In this document: piece by piece, positions 1-8,676 of the stretch | Numbering within the stretch: position 1 is the first letter of the stretch | How the letters are laid out: each line of letters begins with the position of its first letter | DNA from: an uncultured Sphingomonadaceae bacterium | GTDB taxonomy: Bacteria; Pseudomonadota; Alphaproteobacteria; Sphingomonadales; Sphingomonadaceae | DNA length: 64,000 nucleotides | Direction: 5' to 3' | Assembly (NCBI GenBank): GCA_947495985.1 | Contig: CANMBD010000001.1 | Coordinates: 1,240,001 to 1,304,000, forward strand | Translations under genes and position numbers: made by a program | Notes under the pieces: generated by a model | Database searches by the model: none | Seen by the model: the letters and a program-made list of their open reading frames with translations, nothing else | Told to the model about the DNA's origin: nothing

Positions 1-575
1 ATAGCGATCACACCGCGGCACTCGCCATCTTCCATGATCAGATCGATGGCAAAATATTCGATGAAAAAGTCAGCATCATATTTCAGGCTCTGTTGATAGA
101 GCGCGTGGAGCATCGCGTGACCGGTTCTGTCCGCCGCTGCGCAGGTGCGCTGTACCGGAGGACCATCGCCCATATTCTGCATGTGGCCGCCAAAGGGACG
201 CTGATAGATCGTGCCGTCTTCATTGCGAGAGAAAGGTACGCCGGCATGTTCCAGCTCGTAAACCGCCTGGGGCGCCTCACGGACGAGATATTCAATCGCG
301 TCCTGATCGCCGAGCCAGTCAGAGCCTTTAACCGTATCATACATATGCCAGGACCAGTGATCCGGCGTGTTGTTACCCAGCGAAGCGGCGATGCCGCCTT
401 GTGCCGCAACGGTATGCGAACGGGTTGGAAAAACCTTGGTAATACAAGCGGTTTTAAGGCCCGCTTCAGCAGAACCCATGGTGGCGCGCAAACCGGACCC
501 ACCGGCACCCACGACGACTGTGTCGAACGTATGGTCAATAATCTTGTATGCGGGTTTTGAATCTGTGTCAGTCAT
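1..575 (-). CDS. sdhA: Succinate dehydrogenase flavoprotein subunit, N-terminal part
   Basis: Catalytic FAD subunit of respiratory complex II, oxidising succinate to fumarate. Only about 191 N-terminal residues are present; the gene runs off the window at base 1. The translation begins [20 protein letters not shown] and then shows the FAD-binding [11 protein letters not shown] motif, the [17 protein letters not shown] segment (the His here carries the covalent flavin in this family) and the [12 protein letters not shown] segment, all typical of SdhA. The ATG at 575 shares one base with the TAA stop of sdhD (TAATG), which indicates translational coupling. The iron-sulfur subunit sdhB is expected just beyond the edge. 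Confidence 0.97.
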   Translation of the reverse strand, partial: MTDTDSKPAYKIIDHTFDTVVVGAGGSGLRATMGSAEAGLKTACITKVFPTRSHTVAAQGGIAASLGNNTPDHWSWHMYDTVKGSDWLGDQDAIEYLVREAPQAVYELEHAGVPFSRNEDGTIYQRPFGGHMQNMGDGPPVQRTCAAADRTGHAMLHALYQQSLKYDADFFIEYFAIDLIMEDGECRGVIA

Positions 576-964
576 TAAGCGACCACTCCGGTAAAGGCGA
601 CCTTGGCGACAGCGAAAATTCCGAGCGCTGCTCCGCCAATGGCGAAAAAGTTAAGCAAGATAATGAGGCCGAATTTCATACCATGATCAGGAACATAATC
701 CTCGATCAAAACCTGCAGGCCAAGCCGCAAGTGCCAGAAGATACTCACCAGCATCAGCATCATCGGAACGGCAACCAGCGGCGAAGATAGCCAGCCAATC
801 AGCAATTCATGCTCATAATTGGGCAATCTCAGTAAAGAGATGAGCAGCCATGCAATCAGAGCGAGATTGCCGACCGCCGTAACCCGCTGGATGATCCAGT
901 GATGAGCGCCTTCCTGAGCAGAGCCAAGACCGCGAACCTTACCAATATTTGTTCCTGATCCCAT
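575..964 (-). CDS. sdhD: Succinate dehydrogenase membrane anchor subunit
   Basis: Hydrophobic anchor of complex II, about 129 residues with three predicted membrane segments. Key features are the [13 protein letters not shown] start of helix I and the [14 protein letters not shown] stretch, whose His and Asp-Tyr belong to the haem b/quinone site of the SdhD family. I chose the ATG at 964, four bases after the sdhC stop; a TTG at 976 would also be in frame but overlaps sdhC. It sits between sdhC and sdhA in one operon. Confidence 0.93.
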   Translation of the reverse strand: MGSGTNIGKVRGLGSAQEGAHHWIIQRVTAVGNLALIAWLLISLLRLPNYEHELLIGWLSSPLVAVPMMLMLVSIFWHLRLGLQVLIEDYVPDHGMKFGLIILLNFFAIGGAALGIFAVAKVAFTGVVA

Positions 965-968
965 CGTG

Positions 969-1385
969 TTATCCAATCAGCTTTGCATAAATGACAAACC
1001 AGAGAGCGGCAGTCGAAAGCAGTGCCAGCACCGGCACGGCACCGGACCATAGTTTGTTCGTCTGAAGTTCATAACCTGCTCCGGCATCAAGCACGAAGTG
1101 CCGTAGTCCGGAATATGTATGTTCGAACAGGGCAAAGGTCATGCCGATCATAACAATGAAACCGGGAATGGTCGTCATAATGCCGACAAAAGTCTCATAG
1201 GCCTCTGGGCCAGCGGAAATACTGTACAGCCACCACACCAATATCGGCGCGCCCAGCAGAGCAAGTCCATCGCCTGTGGCCCGGTGAAGGATGGAAACCA
1301 GCATGTGCGGTCCCCATTTATAAATTCCCAAATGCGGCGATAACGGCCGGTTCGTTGGCTTAACCAATTTCAGTCCCCTGATCAC
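969..1385 (-). CDS. sdhC: Succinate dehydrogenase cytochrome b556 subunit
   Basis: Large anchor subunit of complex II. It contains the family signature NRPLSPHLGIYKWG at the N-terminus, SILHRATGDGLA at the quinone/haem site (Ser and Arg), and HTYSGLRHFVLDAG, which holds the axial haem histidine. Three membrane helices are visible. The start is uncertain: I use a GTG at 1385 preceded by a purine-rich stretch, giving 138 residues, close to family length. An ATG at 1442 would add 19 residues without a clear ribosome-binding site. It is the first gene of the sdhC-sdhD-sdhA operon, divergent from the dehydrogenase gene at 1608. Confidence 0.88.
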   Translation of the reverse strand: MIRGLKLVKPTNRPLSPHLGIYKWGPHMLVSILHRATGDGLALLGAPILVWWLYSISAGPEAYETFVGIMTTIPGFIVMIGMTFALFEHTYSGLRHFVLDAGAGYELQTNKLWSGAVPVLALLSTAALWFVIYAKLIG

Positions 1386-1607
1386 GGACCCCGCGTCTCG
1401 TTCGGAGTCTTTGTAAACGAACCAGTGCTTTAGCGAAAACATGACGGCATGCAAACAGGATCGCGGGGTTTTTATAGCGCACTCGTCAGGTTTTTGGGTG
1501 CAAATCGCTGCTCGGGACCTGCAAATCACAAAAGTGCTGTCAAAATTATGAGGCTTTTAGCATCTCTTGTTGGACCTTTGGCGATACCGGGCTTATTCGT
1601 CCGCAGC

Positions 1608-2327
1608 ATGACAGATGCAAAAACACATATTTTAGTGACCGGCGCCAGCCGTGGCATTGGCAAGGCTATATTGGATAGTTTTGACCCGGACGAAACCAAA
1701 GCATTGGGGCACAGCACTTCCGGCGAAACCGGGCTTTTGAAATCGGATTTTGCAATCTCGGAAGAGGTTCCGCAGCTGTGGCATGATGCATTGGCCCGGC
1801 TGGATGGCCGGATTGATGTCTTGATCAACAATGCCGGTATCTTTGATCCAAATCCCATTACCGATAGCGACACGGACTGGCTGGAAAGCTGGAGCCGCAC
1901 CATGCAAATCAATCTCACGGCCTCGGCGCAGCTTTGCCGACTGGCCGTGCAGCATTTTCAAGAAGGCGAGACTGCTGGGCGGATTGTCAACATCGCCAGC
2001 CGCGCCGCCTATCGCGGCGACAGTCCCGACCATTGGCATTATGCCGCATCAAAAGGCGGAATGGTCGCAATGACCAAGACCATCGCCCGCGCCTATGCCC
2101 GCGAAGAGATATTGGCTTTTGCCATCTGCCCCGGTTTTACGATGACCGGTATGGCCGAAGATTATCTGGAAAGCCGGGGCGGTGAAAAGTTGCTCAAGGA
2201 CATCCCGCTCGGCCGCGTTGCGCAACCAGAGGAAATTGCTTCCATGGCGAAATATTGCGCGCTGGAAGCGCCGCCATCGATGACCGGCGCGGTGCTCGAT
2301 GCCAATGGTGCGAGCTTCGTCCGATGA
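1608..2327 (+). CDS. SDR family NAD(P)-dependent oxidoreductase
   Basis: Classical short-chain dehydrogenase of about 239 residues. The Rossmann motif TGASRGIG lies near residue 12, NNAG near residue 75, and the catalytic YAASK preceded by a Ser about 13 residues upstream. The C-terminal AICPGFTMTGM segment and the final GAVLDANGASFVR are typical of FabG-like members. The substrate cannot be told from sequence. The open frame continues 53 codons upstream, but the ATG at 1608 gives the normal SDR N-terminus. Its TGA overlaps the ATG of the next gene (ATGA), so the two are coupled. Confidence 0.9.
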   Translation: MTDAKTHILVTGASRGIGKAILDSFDPDETKALGHSTSGETGLLKSDFAISEEVPQLWHDALARLDGRIDVLINNAGIFDPNPITDSDTDWLESWSRTMQINLTASAQLCRLAVQHFQEGETAGRIVNIASRAAYRGDSPDHWHYAASKGGMVAMTKTIARAYAREEILAFAICPGFTMTGMAEDYLESRGGEKLLKDIPLGRVAQPEEIASMAKYCALEAPPSMTGAVLDANGASFVR

Positions 2328-2995
2328 CACCGCGCGTTCTTTTAGACACAGCCGAAATTCCCAACGGCGGGGGCGAGCTTCGGCTCTTCCAGCGCGGTCA
2401 GGAATTTTCGATCATGCTGGGCAGTAACGAGCTTATGAACAGCCGACTCAGCGGTTCGGAAGAAGCGCTCGCCACCCTGCCCTGCGATCGTCTGTCGGGC
2501 CGGACCGCAGCGCGCATATTGATCGGCGGCCTGGGTATGGGCTTTACCCTGCGCGCTGCCCTGCCTTTATTGGGTACAAAGACAGAGATTACCGTGGCCG
2601 AGCTGGTCCCCGCCGTCGTTCAATGGGCGCGAGGACCCATGGCAGAGATATTTGATGGCAGCTTGAACGACCCGCGCGTTACCATTGAAACAGCGGACGT
2701 TTTTGATCTGATTTCCCGGAATGAAAATCATTATGATGCGATCCTGCTTGATGTGGACAATGGACCGGACGGCATCACCCATGCCTCCAATGACCGCTTA
2801 TATACTGCCGCTGGTTTAAAAATCGCGAAACGCGCACTGCGTTCAGGCGGCATATTGGCGGTGTGGTCCTCAGCGCCAGACACAAAGTTCACACGAAGAC
2901 TATCGGATGTGGGCTTCGCGGTAGAGGAAGCGCCAGTGCGCGCCCGCGGTAAACGCGGGGCCCATCATATGATCTGGCTGGCTACGCGACGGTAG
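2324..2995 (+). CDS. Spermidine-synthase-like SAM-dependent methyltransferase
   Basis: A 223-residue Rossmann-fold protein of the spermidine synthase/class I methyltransferase superfamily. It shows the ILIGGLGMGFTLRAAL cofactor motif, an acidic strand end VAELVPAVVQWARG and ILLDVDNGPDG where the catalytic Asp of polyamine synthases would lie. It is shorter than SpeE and lacks an obvious N-terminal beta domain, so true aminopropyl transfer is doubtful. The start ATG at 2324 overlaps the upstream SDR stop by four bases, making a two-gene operon. Confidence 0.8.
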   Translation: MTPRVLLDTAEIPNGGGELRLFQRGQEFSIMLGSNELMNSRLSGSEEALATLPCDRLSGRTAARILIGGLGMGFTLRAALPLLGTKTEITVAELVPAVVQWARGPMAEIFDGSLNDPRVTIETADVFDLISRNENHYDAILLDVDNGPDGITHASNDRLYTAAGLKIAKRALRSGGILAVWSSAPDTKFTRRLSDVGFAVEEAPVRARGKRGAHHMIWLATRR

Positions 2996-3136
2996 TAAGT
3001 TGTGAGCGTCTGCTTTGGGCGCAGGAGGAGACGTTAACCTCCGACTAGAACCAAAACGGACATGATTTACTTTTATGGTCAATTGACGCTTTTCAATTAG
3101 GCAGTACGTTGGACTGAATTTTTTCACGGGGGCAAA

Positions 3137-3781
3137 ATGAACAAATCTCTTTTCCAACTTGTTTCTGCTTGTTTTGTCCTTCTGATCATTGGTTCCAGCA
3201 CCGCGGAAGCGCGATGGCTTCAAACTGACCCAGTCGGTTACGAAGATCAGCAGAATCTTTATGCGTATGTCCACAATGATCCGGTCAACAATATCGATCC
3301 GGATGGCAGACAAACGGTCACACCTGAATCATTGCGATACATGTCGGATGTACGCCGAGGTGTTGATCCCGCCGATGCTATGCAAACGATGCGGAATTCC
3401 ATCGCAGATAACGCTGTGATCGCGATCACCGCAGCCGTTGAAATAGTCGCAATCACTGTTGGATTGGCCGATGGTCCTCAACCGGGGCCTGCCGATGCCG
3501 CAGCGCAAACGGCTGTGGCAAAAGTTGCTACGGAAGCAGGGAAAAAGTTAAGTAAAGTACCAAAATCCACTACGAGCAGAAAAATTGGAACTAAGTTTAC
3601 TGAGAAGACAAAGGTGCTTCCCGGCAAAGGACCTGGACAAAGTAGGGCAGAAATAAAATCAGTTAAAAATGCGGATGGTAAGGTAGTAAGAACGCAGAAA
3701 GATAGTTTCGATCGGGCCGGTAAATTTCAACATCGTAAACCTCTTAGAGGAGGTCCTGAAGGAAGACGTCAAGATGAGTAA
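3137..3781 (+). CDS. Secreted miniature RHS-core protein, candidate polymorphic toxin
   Basis: A 214-residue protein with a signal peptide (residues 1-25, ending STAEA). It is followed immediately by the end of an RHS repeat-associated core: [27 protein letters not shown] (residues 26-57). In full-length RHS/YD proteins this motif marks the junction between the repeat shell and a variable C-terminal toxin; here the whole shell is missing. After it come an amphipathic or hydrophobic stretch (about 92-112), an Ala-rich linker and a basic C-terminal module (about 135-214) rich in Lys/Arg, with [16 protein letters not shown] do not recognise a catalytic motif. A good ribosome-binding site (GGGGGC) precedes the ATG. 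Base composition falls toward the 3' end. Three bases separate it from the next gene, a candidate immunity gene. The toxin role is inference. Confidence 0.8.
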   Translation: MNKSLFQLVSACFVLLIIGSSTAEARWLQTDPVGYEDQQNLYAYVHNDPVNNIDPDGRQTVTPESLRYMSDVRRGVDPADAMQTMRNSIADNAVIAITAAVEIVAITVGLADGPQPGPADAAAQTAVAKVATEAGKKLSKVPKSTTSRKIGTKFTEKTKVLPGKGPGQSRAEIKSVKNADGKVVRTQKDSFDRAGKFQHRKPLRGGPEGRRQDE

Positions 3782-3784
3782 GAT

Positions 3785-4096
3785 ATGTTAAGAACTGATC
3801 TAATAAAATTTTTGCGGTTGGAAATTCCTCTTCAGGGCATGGAGTTGATATTGTCTGATGAAATTCAGGAATATCAAAATAAGTTGAAAAAGAAAGGGGC
3901 ATCCGCTGAAATTGTCTGTTCAGGAGATGAAAAACAAATAAACGTATCAGATAAGCTGATAGAAAATTTTATCGGATTCTACAAAAATGATATCGAAAAA
4001 ACTGTGTTCGACTATGCCTTAAACGCTCTCATTCTAGATCCATATTTATCCATATCAGAAGAATCTGAAGATCTCATTTCACAATACATCGACTGA
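3785..4096 (+). CDS. Small acidic protein, candidate immunity protein
   Basis: A 103-residue unrecognised protein, start only three bases after the stop of the miniature RHS protein. It is acidic and rich in Ile, Leu, Glu and Asp, with no signal peptide or membrane segment, so it should be cytoplasmic. A toxin with a variable tip is normally followed by its immunity gene, and position, size and acidic character against a basic toxin tip fit that. The sequence is distinctly AT-rich (20 G/C among the 60 bases 3841-3900), unlike the flanking chromosome, which suggests acquisition by transfer. No family recognised; the function is inferred from context only. Confidence 0.7.
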   Translation: MLRTDLIKFLRLEIPLQGMELILSDEIQEYQNKLKKKGASAEIVCSGDEKQINVSDKLIENFIGFYKNDIEKTVFDYALNALILDPYLSISEESEDLISQYID

Positions 4097-4166
4097 CCGG
4101 CAACAAACGTAACCAGGTTGGCAATTCGGTTGATTGAGATTCATACGAGATGGTGTTTGAAAAAAG

Positions 4167-4421
4167 ATGAAAAAGCATAAACTGAATTTGTCAGAAGCCG
4201 ATGCAAAATTTTTGCTGTCAAATCTCGATTTGCCAGGCGCATTGACAGCGAAAATCAAGCCGGGTGTTGTCGAACTTCAACTCGATGAAGCCGATGCATT
4301 GAGAGACTTGTGCAGTTCAAAATTAGATCAGTCTGGATTCGATGAGAATTATGATCTGACCCCAGATGGCGAAATGCTCGAAGAGTTTATTGACAGACTT
4401 TTTATCGATTCCGGTGTCTGA
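4167..4421 (+). CDS. Small acidic protein, possible second immunity gene
   Basis: An 84-residue acidic protein with no signal peptide. It lies 70 bases after the first candidate immunity gene. Notable segments are LNLSEADAKFLLSNLDLPG at the start and a C-terminal LTPDGEMLEEFIDRLF helix. Small proteins with this shape (a beta/alpha body and an acidic C-terminal helix) often follow RHS or contact-dependent toxin tips, but I cannot name a family. It could be an independent immunity gene kept from an earlier toxin tip. Its stop precedes the likely start of the transglutaminase-like gene by about 13 bases. Confidence 0.62.
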   Translation: MKKHKLNLSEADAKFLLSNLDLPGALTAKIKPGVVELQLDEADALRDLCSSKLDQSGFDENYDLTPDGEMLEEFIDRLFIDSGV

Positions 4422-4434
4422 GAAGATTCAACTG

Positions 4435-5409
4435 GTGGCCTGCTTTGAGAGACAATTGAGGCCGTCATTTAGCAATACACACCTGAAGCTTGTTCTGTTT
4501 TTATGTGGCATACTCATCAGCCTAACAGCGAGTGTAAGTTCTTCCGCAAAAATGAAACCGCCAGAAGCCGTTCGGGCTATTCTGGTCGGTCAAGACAACA
4601 ATCCCGACTATGCAACCGCAAAGCTAGCATTCGATCAAATCATCGATCCCTCTATTGACGCTAAAAAAGCGACTGCTCAAATCAATCTAATGGCAGCGGA
4701 AGTACGGTCCATGGTGGGGCGAACGCCGGGTTCAATCGACGTGCTGAAGGCAGTCCAGCGTGTTTTGTATAAACCCGGAAGAGGTAACGAATATCGCCCG
4801 TTCTCATATGATCTGGACGATCCATTAGGACTTGACGTTCGGAACAAGCTGCTTTCCACTTATCTGGAGAAGAGGTTGGGCAATTGCGTGTCTATGCCTA
4901 TCTTGCATCTCATTGTCGCAGATCGATTGGGCGTCAATGTGCGACTGTCGACTGCGCCATTGCATATGTTTGTGCGCTATACGGATAAGCGTGGGAATAA
5001 TCTGAATATAGAACCGACGAGTGGTGGCCATCCTGCGCGATCAGATTGGTATCGGCAGAATTTTCGGATCAGTGACAAGGCCATAGAAAATGGTATTTAT
5101 CTACGCACACTGACCAAGCGGGAAACAGTTGCTCATATGGCAACTACAGTCTTGGAATGGCTCATGATTGAAAGGCGCTATCAGGAGGCTATTGACGTGG
5201 CTGATGTGATTTTGGAGCATTTTCCCAAGGATGTTCATACGATATTGAAAAAAGGCGAAGCCTATAATCAAATCTTCAAAGCAGAATTTCTGGACAGATA
5301 TCCACTGACCGCTAGCGTCCCCAAATCTCTACTGCCTCGTTACCATCAGTTGGCTTCAGAAAATGCCCGAGCCTTTGCGAAAGCAGAAGCACTGGGTTGG
5401 GAGCCATAA
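4435..5409 (+). CDS. Secreted transglutaminase-like (SirB1-type) protein with TPR-like tail
   Basis: About 324 residues. An N-terminal hydrophobic segment (LKLVLFLCGILISLTASVS) looks like a signal peptide or anchor. The middle resembles the transglutaminase-like core 2 family: YLEKRLGNCVSMPILHL provides Cys (about 151), APLHMFVRY provides His (about 177) and NIEPTSGG an acidic residue (about 193), in the order of a Cys-His-Asp/Glu triad. The C-terminus (YQEAIDVADVILEHFPKDV) looks like TPR helices. The start is uncertain: GTG at 4435 is used, with TTG at 4456 possible; an in-frame ATG at 4366 would overlap the preceding gene. Whether it belongs with the RHS cassette or is just adjacent is unknown. 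Confidence 0.72.
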   Translation: MACFERQLRPSFSNTHLKLVLFLCGILISLTASVSSSAKMKPPEAVRAILVGQDNNPDYATAKLAFDQIIDPSIDAKKATAQINLMAAEVRSMVGRTPGSIDVLKAVQRVLYKPGRGNEYRPFSYDLDDPLGLDVRNKLLSTYLEKRLGNCVSMPILHLIVADRLGVNVRLSTAPLHMFVRYTDKRGNNLNIEPTSGGHPARSDWYRQNFRISDKAIENGIYLRTLTKRETVAHMATTVLEWLMIERRYQEAIDVADVILEHFPKDVHTILKKGEAYNQIFKAEFLDRYPLTASVPKSLLPRYHQLASENARAFAKAEALGWEP

Positions 5410-5786
5410 GACTGACCTTTAGCAAACGTCCGCTTTCGGGATAAGGCAGCCGCCCATTACTTTCCTACAGCCCCTCTTATGGGTTATGTTCAATCTGGTT
5501 CTTTGACATTGGCGAATATGCGATAGTGTTGCGGTTTGGCGGGTGATTGCGAAAGGTCACACTCTCCAGAGACGAATTTACTTTTAAGCTATTGATATTA
5601 AAATATTTTTTCTCGCCGGCATTGACAACAAAACCGGCTTTGGGTGTGAACACCGGACGCGAGCTTGTTATCCACTTTCGAGATGTAGCGGATAGTTTAG
5701 TATAACAGGATCCGTGGCAACAGGCTTTGAGGCCACCAAATTCACTCTCACTAGCCGAATCCCCAAAGCTCCGCTAACGAGCGCCC
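5410..5786. other. Intergenic region, no gene seen
   Basis: A 377-base gap between the transglutaminase-like gene and the ABC-F gene. No convincing open frame or structured RNA. The middle (about 5580-5625) is AT-rich. The stretch 5421-5452 (aaacgtccgctttcgggat and following) looks like a degenerate intergenic repeat, but no second copy lies in this window. A possible promoter is listed separately. Confidence 0.5.
5503..5529 (+). promoter_or_regulatory. Possible sigma-70 promoter
   Basis: A perfect TTGACA at 5503-5508, followed after 15 bases by TAGTGT (5524-5529). Spacing is shorter than ideal and the distance to the ABC-F start is about 255 bases, so this is a weak call based on the -35 box only. 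Confidence 0.25.
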
Positions 5787-7661
5787 ATGCTGAATTTTAG
5801 CAACATCACGGTGCGCCTTGGCGGTGCAGTCATTTTGGACGGGGCAACGGCTGCCCTGCCCCCCGGTGCGCGCGTCGGCATGATCGGCCGTAATGGTGCT
5901 GGCAAGTCCACTTTGATGAAAGTTGTGGCCGGATTGTTGGAACCGGATGATGGTAGCGTGGACATGCCGAAGGGCGCGCGCATGGGCTATATTGCTCAGG
6001 AAGCACCCGCTGGGTCGGAAACCCCTCTCGACACTGTTCTGGCCGCGGACACGGAACGTGCCACCTTGCTGGCAGAAGCAGAAACGGCAGACGACCCGCA
6101 CCGGATTGGCGAAATCCATGAGCGTCTTAATATGATCGAAGCGCACAGCGCGCCTGCGCGTGCAGCCAAAATCCTGATCGGCCTGGGTTTTGACGAAGAA
6201 GCCCAGCAACAGCCGATGGACAGTTTTTCCGGTGGCTGGCGCATGCGCGTGGCGCTCGCTGCGCTATTATTCTCTCAGCCTGAATTGTTGCTGCTCGATG
6301 AGCCGTCAAACCATCTCGACCTCGAGGCGACCTTATGGCTGGAAAATTTCCTGACCAGCTATCAGGCGACGATCTTGGTGATCAGTCATGAGCGGGATTT
6401 GCTCAACAATGTGGTCGATCATATCCTGCATCTGCAAGGCGGCAAGACGACGCTCTATCCCGGCGGCTATGACGCGTTCGAGAAACAGCGCGCCGAACGC
6501 CAGGCACAAATGGCGGCCTCGCGTGAAAAGCAACTGGCCCAGCGTGAAAAGCTGCAAGCCTTTGTCGACCGGTGGGGCGCCAAGGCGCATAGTGCCAAAC
6601 AGGCGCAGAGCCGGGTCAAGGCGCTGTCCCGCATGGAACCGATTGCAGCGGCAATTGAAGATCCGTCGCTCAGCTTTCATTTCCCAAGTCCGGCCGAGCT
6701 CAAGCCGCCGCTGATCACCCTCGATGATGCGGCTGTGGGCTATGGCGACAATATCATATTATCCGGCCTGAACCTGCGGCTTGATCCCGATGATCGTACG
6801 GCTCTGCTTGGCCGCAACGGCAATGGCAAAACCACACTTGCGCGATTGCTCGCCAGCCAACTGGACCCCAAGGCCGGTGCCATGAACAAGTCCGGCAAAC
6901 TGACTGTTGGCTATTTCACCCAATATCAGGTGGAAGAATTGGACCCGACTGATACGCCGCTGGAACATATGACCCGGTTGATGAAGGATGCAAAACCGGG
7001 TGCGGTCCGGGCGCAGCTGGGCCGATTTGGATTTTCCGGTGACAAGGCGACAATGAAGGTCGGCAAATTGTCAGGCGGCGAACGGGCGCGGCTAGCACTT
7101 GCCTTGATCACACGTGACGCCCCGCACCTGCTGATCCTTGATGAACCAACAAACCATCTCGACGTCGACGCCCGCGAAGCGCTGGTTCACGCGTTGAATG
7201 AATATAGCGGCGCTGTAATCATGGTCAGCCATGATCGCCACATGCTGGAACTGACGGCAGACCGTCTGGTGATGGTCGACAGCGGCAAGGCGAAGGAGTT
7301 TTCCGGTTCACTCAACGACTATACCGATTTTGTGTTGGGCCGAAATCAAGAGGTGAAGACCGCCACAAGCGGCAGCGGAGGCAATCGCAAGGAAGAACGC
7401 CGTCTTGCCGCCGAGCGGCGCAAGCAACAATCGGAGTTGCGCAAAACAGCCAGTACCGCTGAAAAGAAAATAGAAATGCTCGGCAAGAAACTGTCCGGTA
7501 TTGATCGCGCCATGTTCGATCCCGCCAGTGCGGAAAAGGACTATGCGGACCTGACGATGACCGAATTGATGAAATTGCGGGCCACGGTTCAGGATGAGTT
7601 GGAGCAGAATGAGGCCGCCTGGCTGGAAGCGAATGAAGCGCTGGAGATGGCGAATGCTTAG
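5787..7661 (+). CDS. ABC-F family ATP-binding protein (Uup/YheS-like)
   Basis: A 624-residue soluble protein with two ABC ATPase domains in tandem and no membrane segments, so an ABC-F protein acting on ribosomes rather than a transporter. Domain 1: Walker A GRNGAGKST, signature FSGGWRMR, Walker B LLLLDEPSNHLD. Domain 2: GRNGNGKTT, LSGGERARLALAL, LLILDEPTNHLD. Between them is the charged linker typical of ABC-F proteins (residues about 235-300). The last 85 residues form a Lys/Arg/Glu-rich coiled coil. Members act on stalled or initiating ribosomes or give antibiotic protection; which applies here cannot be read from sequence. Monocistronic, or leading into prmA 27 bases downstream. Confidence 0.93.
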   Translation: MLNFSNITVRLGGAVILDGATAALPPGARVGMIGRNGAGKSTLMKVVAGLLEPDDGSVDMPKGARMGYIAQEAPAGSETPLDTVLAADTERATLLAEAETADDPHRIGEIHERLNMIEAHSAPARAAKILIGLGFDEEAQQQPMDSFSGGWRMRVALAALLFSQPELLLLDEPSNHLDLEATLWLENFLTSYQATILVISHERDLLNNVVDHILHLQGGKTTLYPGGYDAFEKQRAERQAQMAASREKQLAQREKLQAFVDRWGAKAHSAKQAQSRVKALSRMEPIAAAIEDPSLSFHFPSPAELKPPLITLDDAAVGYGDNIILSGLNLRLDPDDRTALLGRNGNGKTTLARLLASQLDPKAGAMNKSGKLTVGYFTQYQVEELDPTDTPLEHMTRLMKDAKPGAVRAQLGRFGFSGDKATMKVGKLSGGERARLALALITRDAPHLLILDEPTNHLDVDAREALVHALNEYSGAVIMVSHDRHMLELTADRLVMVDSGKAKEFSGSLNDYTDFVLGRNQEVKTATSGSGGNRKEERRLAAERRKQQSELRKTASTAEKKIEMLGKKLSGIDRAMFDPASAEKDYADLTMTELMKLRATVQDELEQNEAAWLEANEALEMANA

Positions 7662-7688
7662 AGCTGGTAATGCTCCGGATCTGTTCCT

Positions 7689-8672
7689 TTGACCGACACC
7701 TGGAAAGTCACCCTGCCTTGCACACGTGAAGAGGCGGATAGACTGTCAGAGGACAGCCTGTTTGACGGCTCGACCGACAGCATGCCGACCATTGTCACAC
7801 GCGAAGCAAATCCCGAAACACCCGATGACTGGGTGATCGAGATATACAGTGACGCTGAACCCGATCCGGCATTTCTCAAAGAAACTGCCGAACTATCCGC
7901 GTCTGCGAAGGTGGCCAATGTCGATCCTTTAGTTGAAAAACTGGATGACGAGGATTGGGTAACACTGAGTCAGCAAGGTTTGGAGCCTCTGCGCGCCGGT
8001 CGTTTTTATGTACATACGTCCAACAGTGCGCCGCTGGAAGATAGCAATGTCACCAATATCTGCATTGATGCCGGCCAAGCCTTTGGCACCGGACATCATG
8101 AAACCACCAAGGGATGTCTTGAAAGTCTCGATCGCCTGAAACGGTTGGGACAAAGCTATAGCAATATTATTGATGTTGGCACAGGCACCGGCCTGCTTGC
8201 TTTTGCTGCGCGCCATCTTTGGCCAACATCCCGGATTATCGCCAGTGACATTGATCCTGTCGCCATTCAGGTCAGTGCTGAAAATGCCGAAGTCAATAAT
8301 ATCGCAATCGGCCATTCCCATCGGGCAATCCGACTGCAGACCAGCAACGGTCTCGATCACCCTGCCCTTCGCGACCGCGCGCCTTATGATCTGATCATTG
8401 CCAACATATTGGCGGGTCCGCTGATCGCGCTGGCGCCGCAACTTGCCGCAGCGGCAACCTCCAGCACAGTTCTGGTCCTTGCAGGCCTATTGGAAACCCA
8501 GAGAGCGGAAGTCCTGCATGCTTACATCCGGGTTGGCTTTCGCCCGCGTCATAGCCGTATGGAAAACCAATGGCCGTGCCTGACGCTGATCAAGGCCAAG
8601 GAATATGGCCCAGCGAAAACGCACAGGATTCTTCGGTCGCCCTTGGCATCCGATTATTTCGGCGAATGCTGA
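7689..8672 (+). CDS. prmA: Ribosomal protein L11 methyltransferase
   Basis: Trimethylates ribosomal protein L11 using S-adenosylmethionine. The 327-residue protein has the PrmA layout. A divergent N-terminal L11-recognition domain comes first. The cofactor domain carries DAGQAFGTGHHETTKGCLE (the FGTGxHxTT hallmark), DVGTGTGLLAFAA and ASDIDPVA, and DLIIANILAGPL is the catalytic loop. The start is TTG at 7689; no ATG in frame lies near. The last 25 residues extend beyond the usual end of the fold. It ends four bases before the convergent phhA stop, with no clear terminator between them. Confidence 0.93.
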   Translation: MTDTWKVTLPCTREEADRLSEDSLFDGSTDSMPTIVTREANPETPDDWVIEIYSDAEPDPAFLKETAELSASAKVANVDPLVEKLDDEDWVTLSQQGLEPLRAGRFYVHTSNSAPLEDSNVTNICIDAGQAFGTGHHETTKGCLESLDRLKRLGQSYSNIIDVGTGTGLLAFAARHLWPTSRIIASDIDPVAIQVSAENAEVNNIAIGHSHRAIRLQTSNGLDHPALRDRAPYDLIIANILAGPLIALAPQLAAAATSSTVLVLAGLLETQRAEVLHAYIRVGFRPRHSRMENQWPCLTLIKAKEYGPAKTHRILRSPLASDYFGEC

Positions 8673-8676
8673 TCTA

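Noticed and set aside
1449..1607. In-frame extension of the SDR gene upstream to 1449
   Set aside because: The added 53 residues precede the normal SDR N-terminus and overlap the promoter region divergent from sdhC; ATG at 1608 fits the family.
5669..5678. DnaA-like box TTATCCACT in the gap before the ABC-F gene
   Set aside because: One mismatch at the last base and isolated; probably chance in an AT-rich gap.
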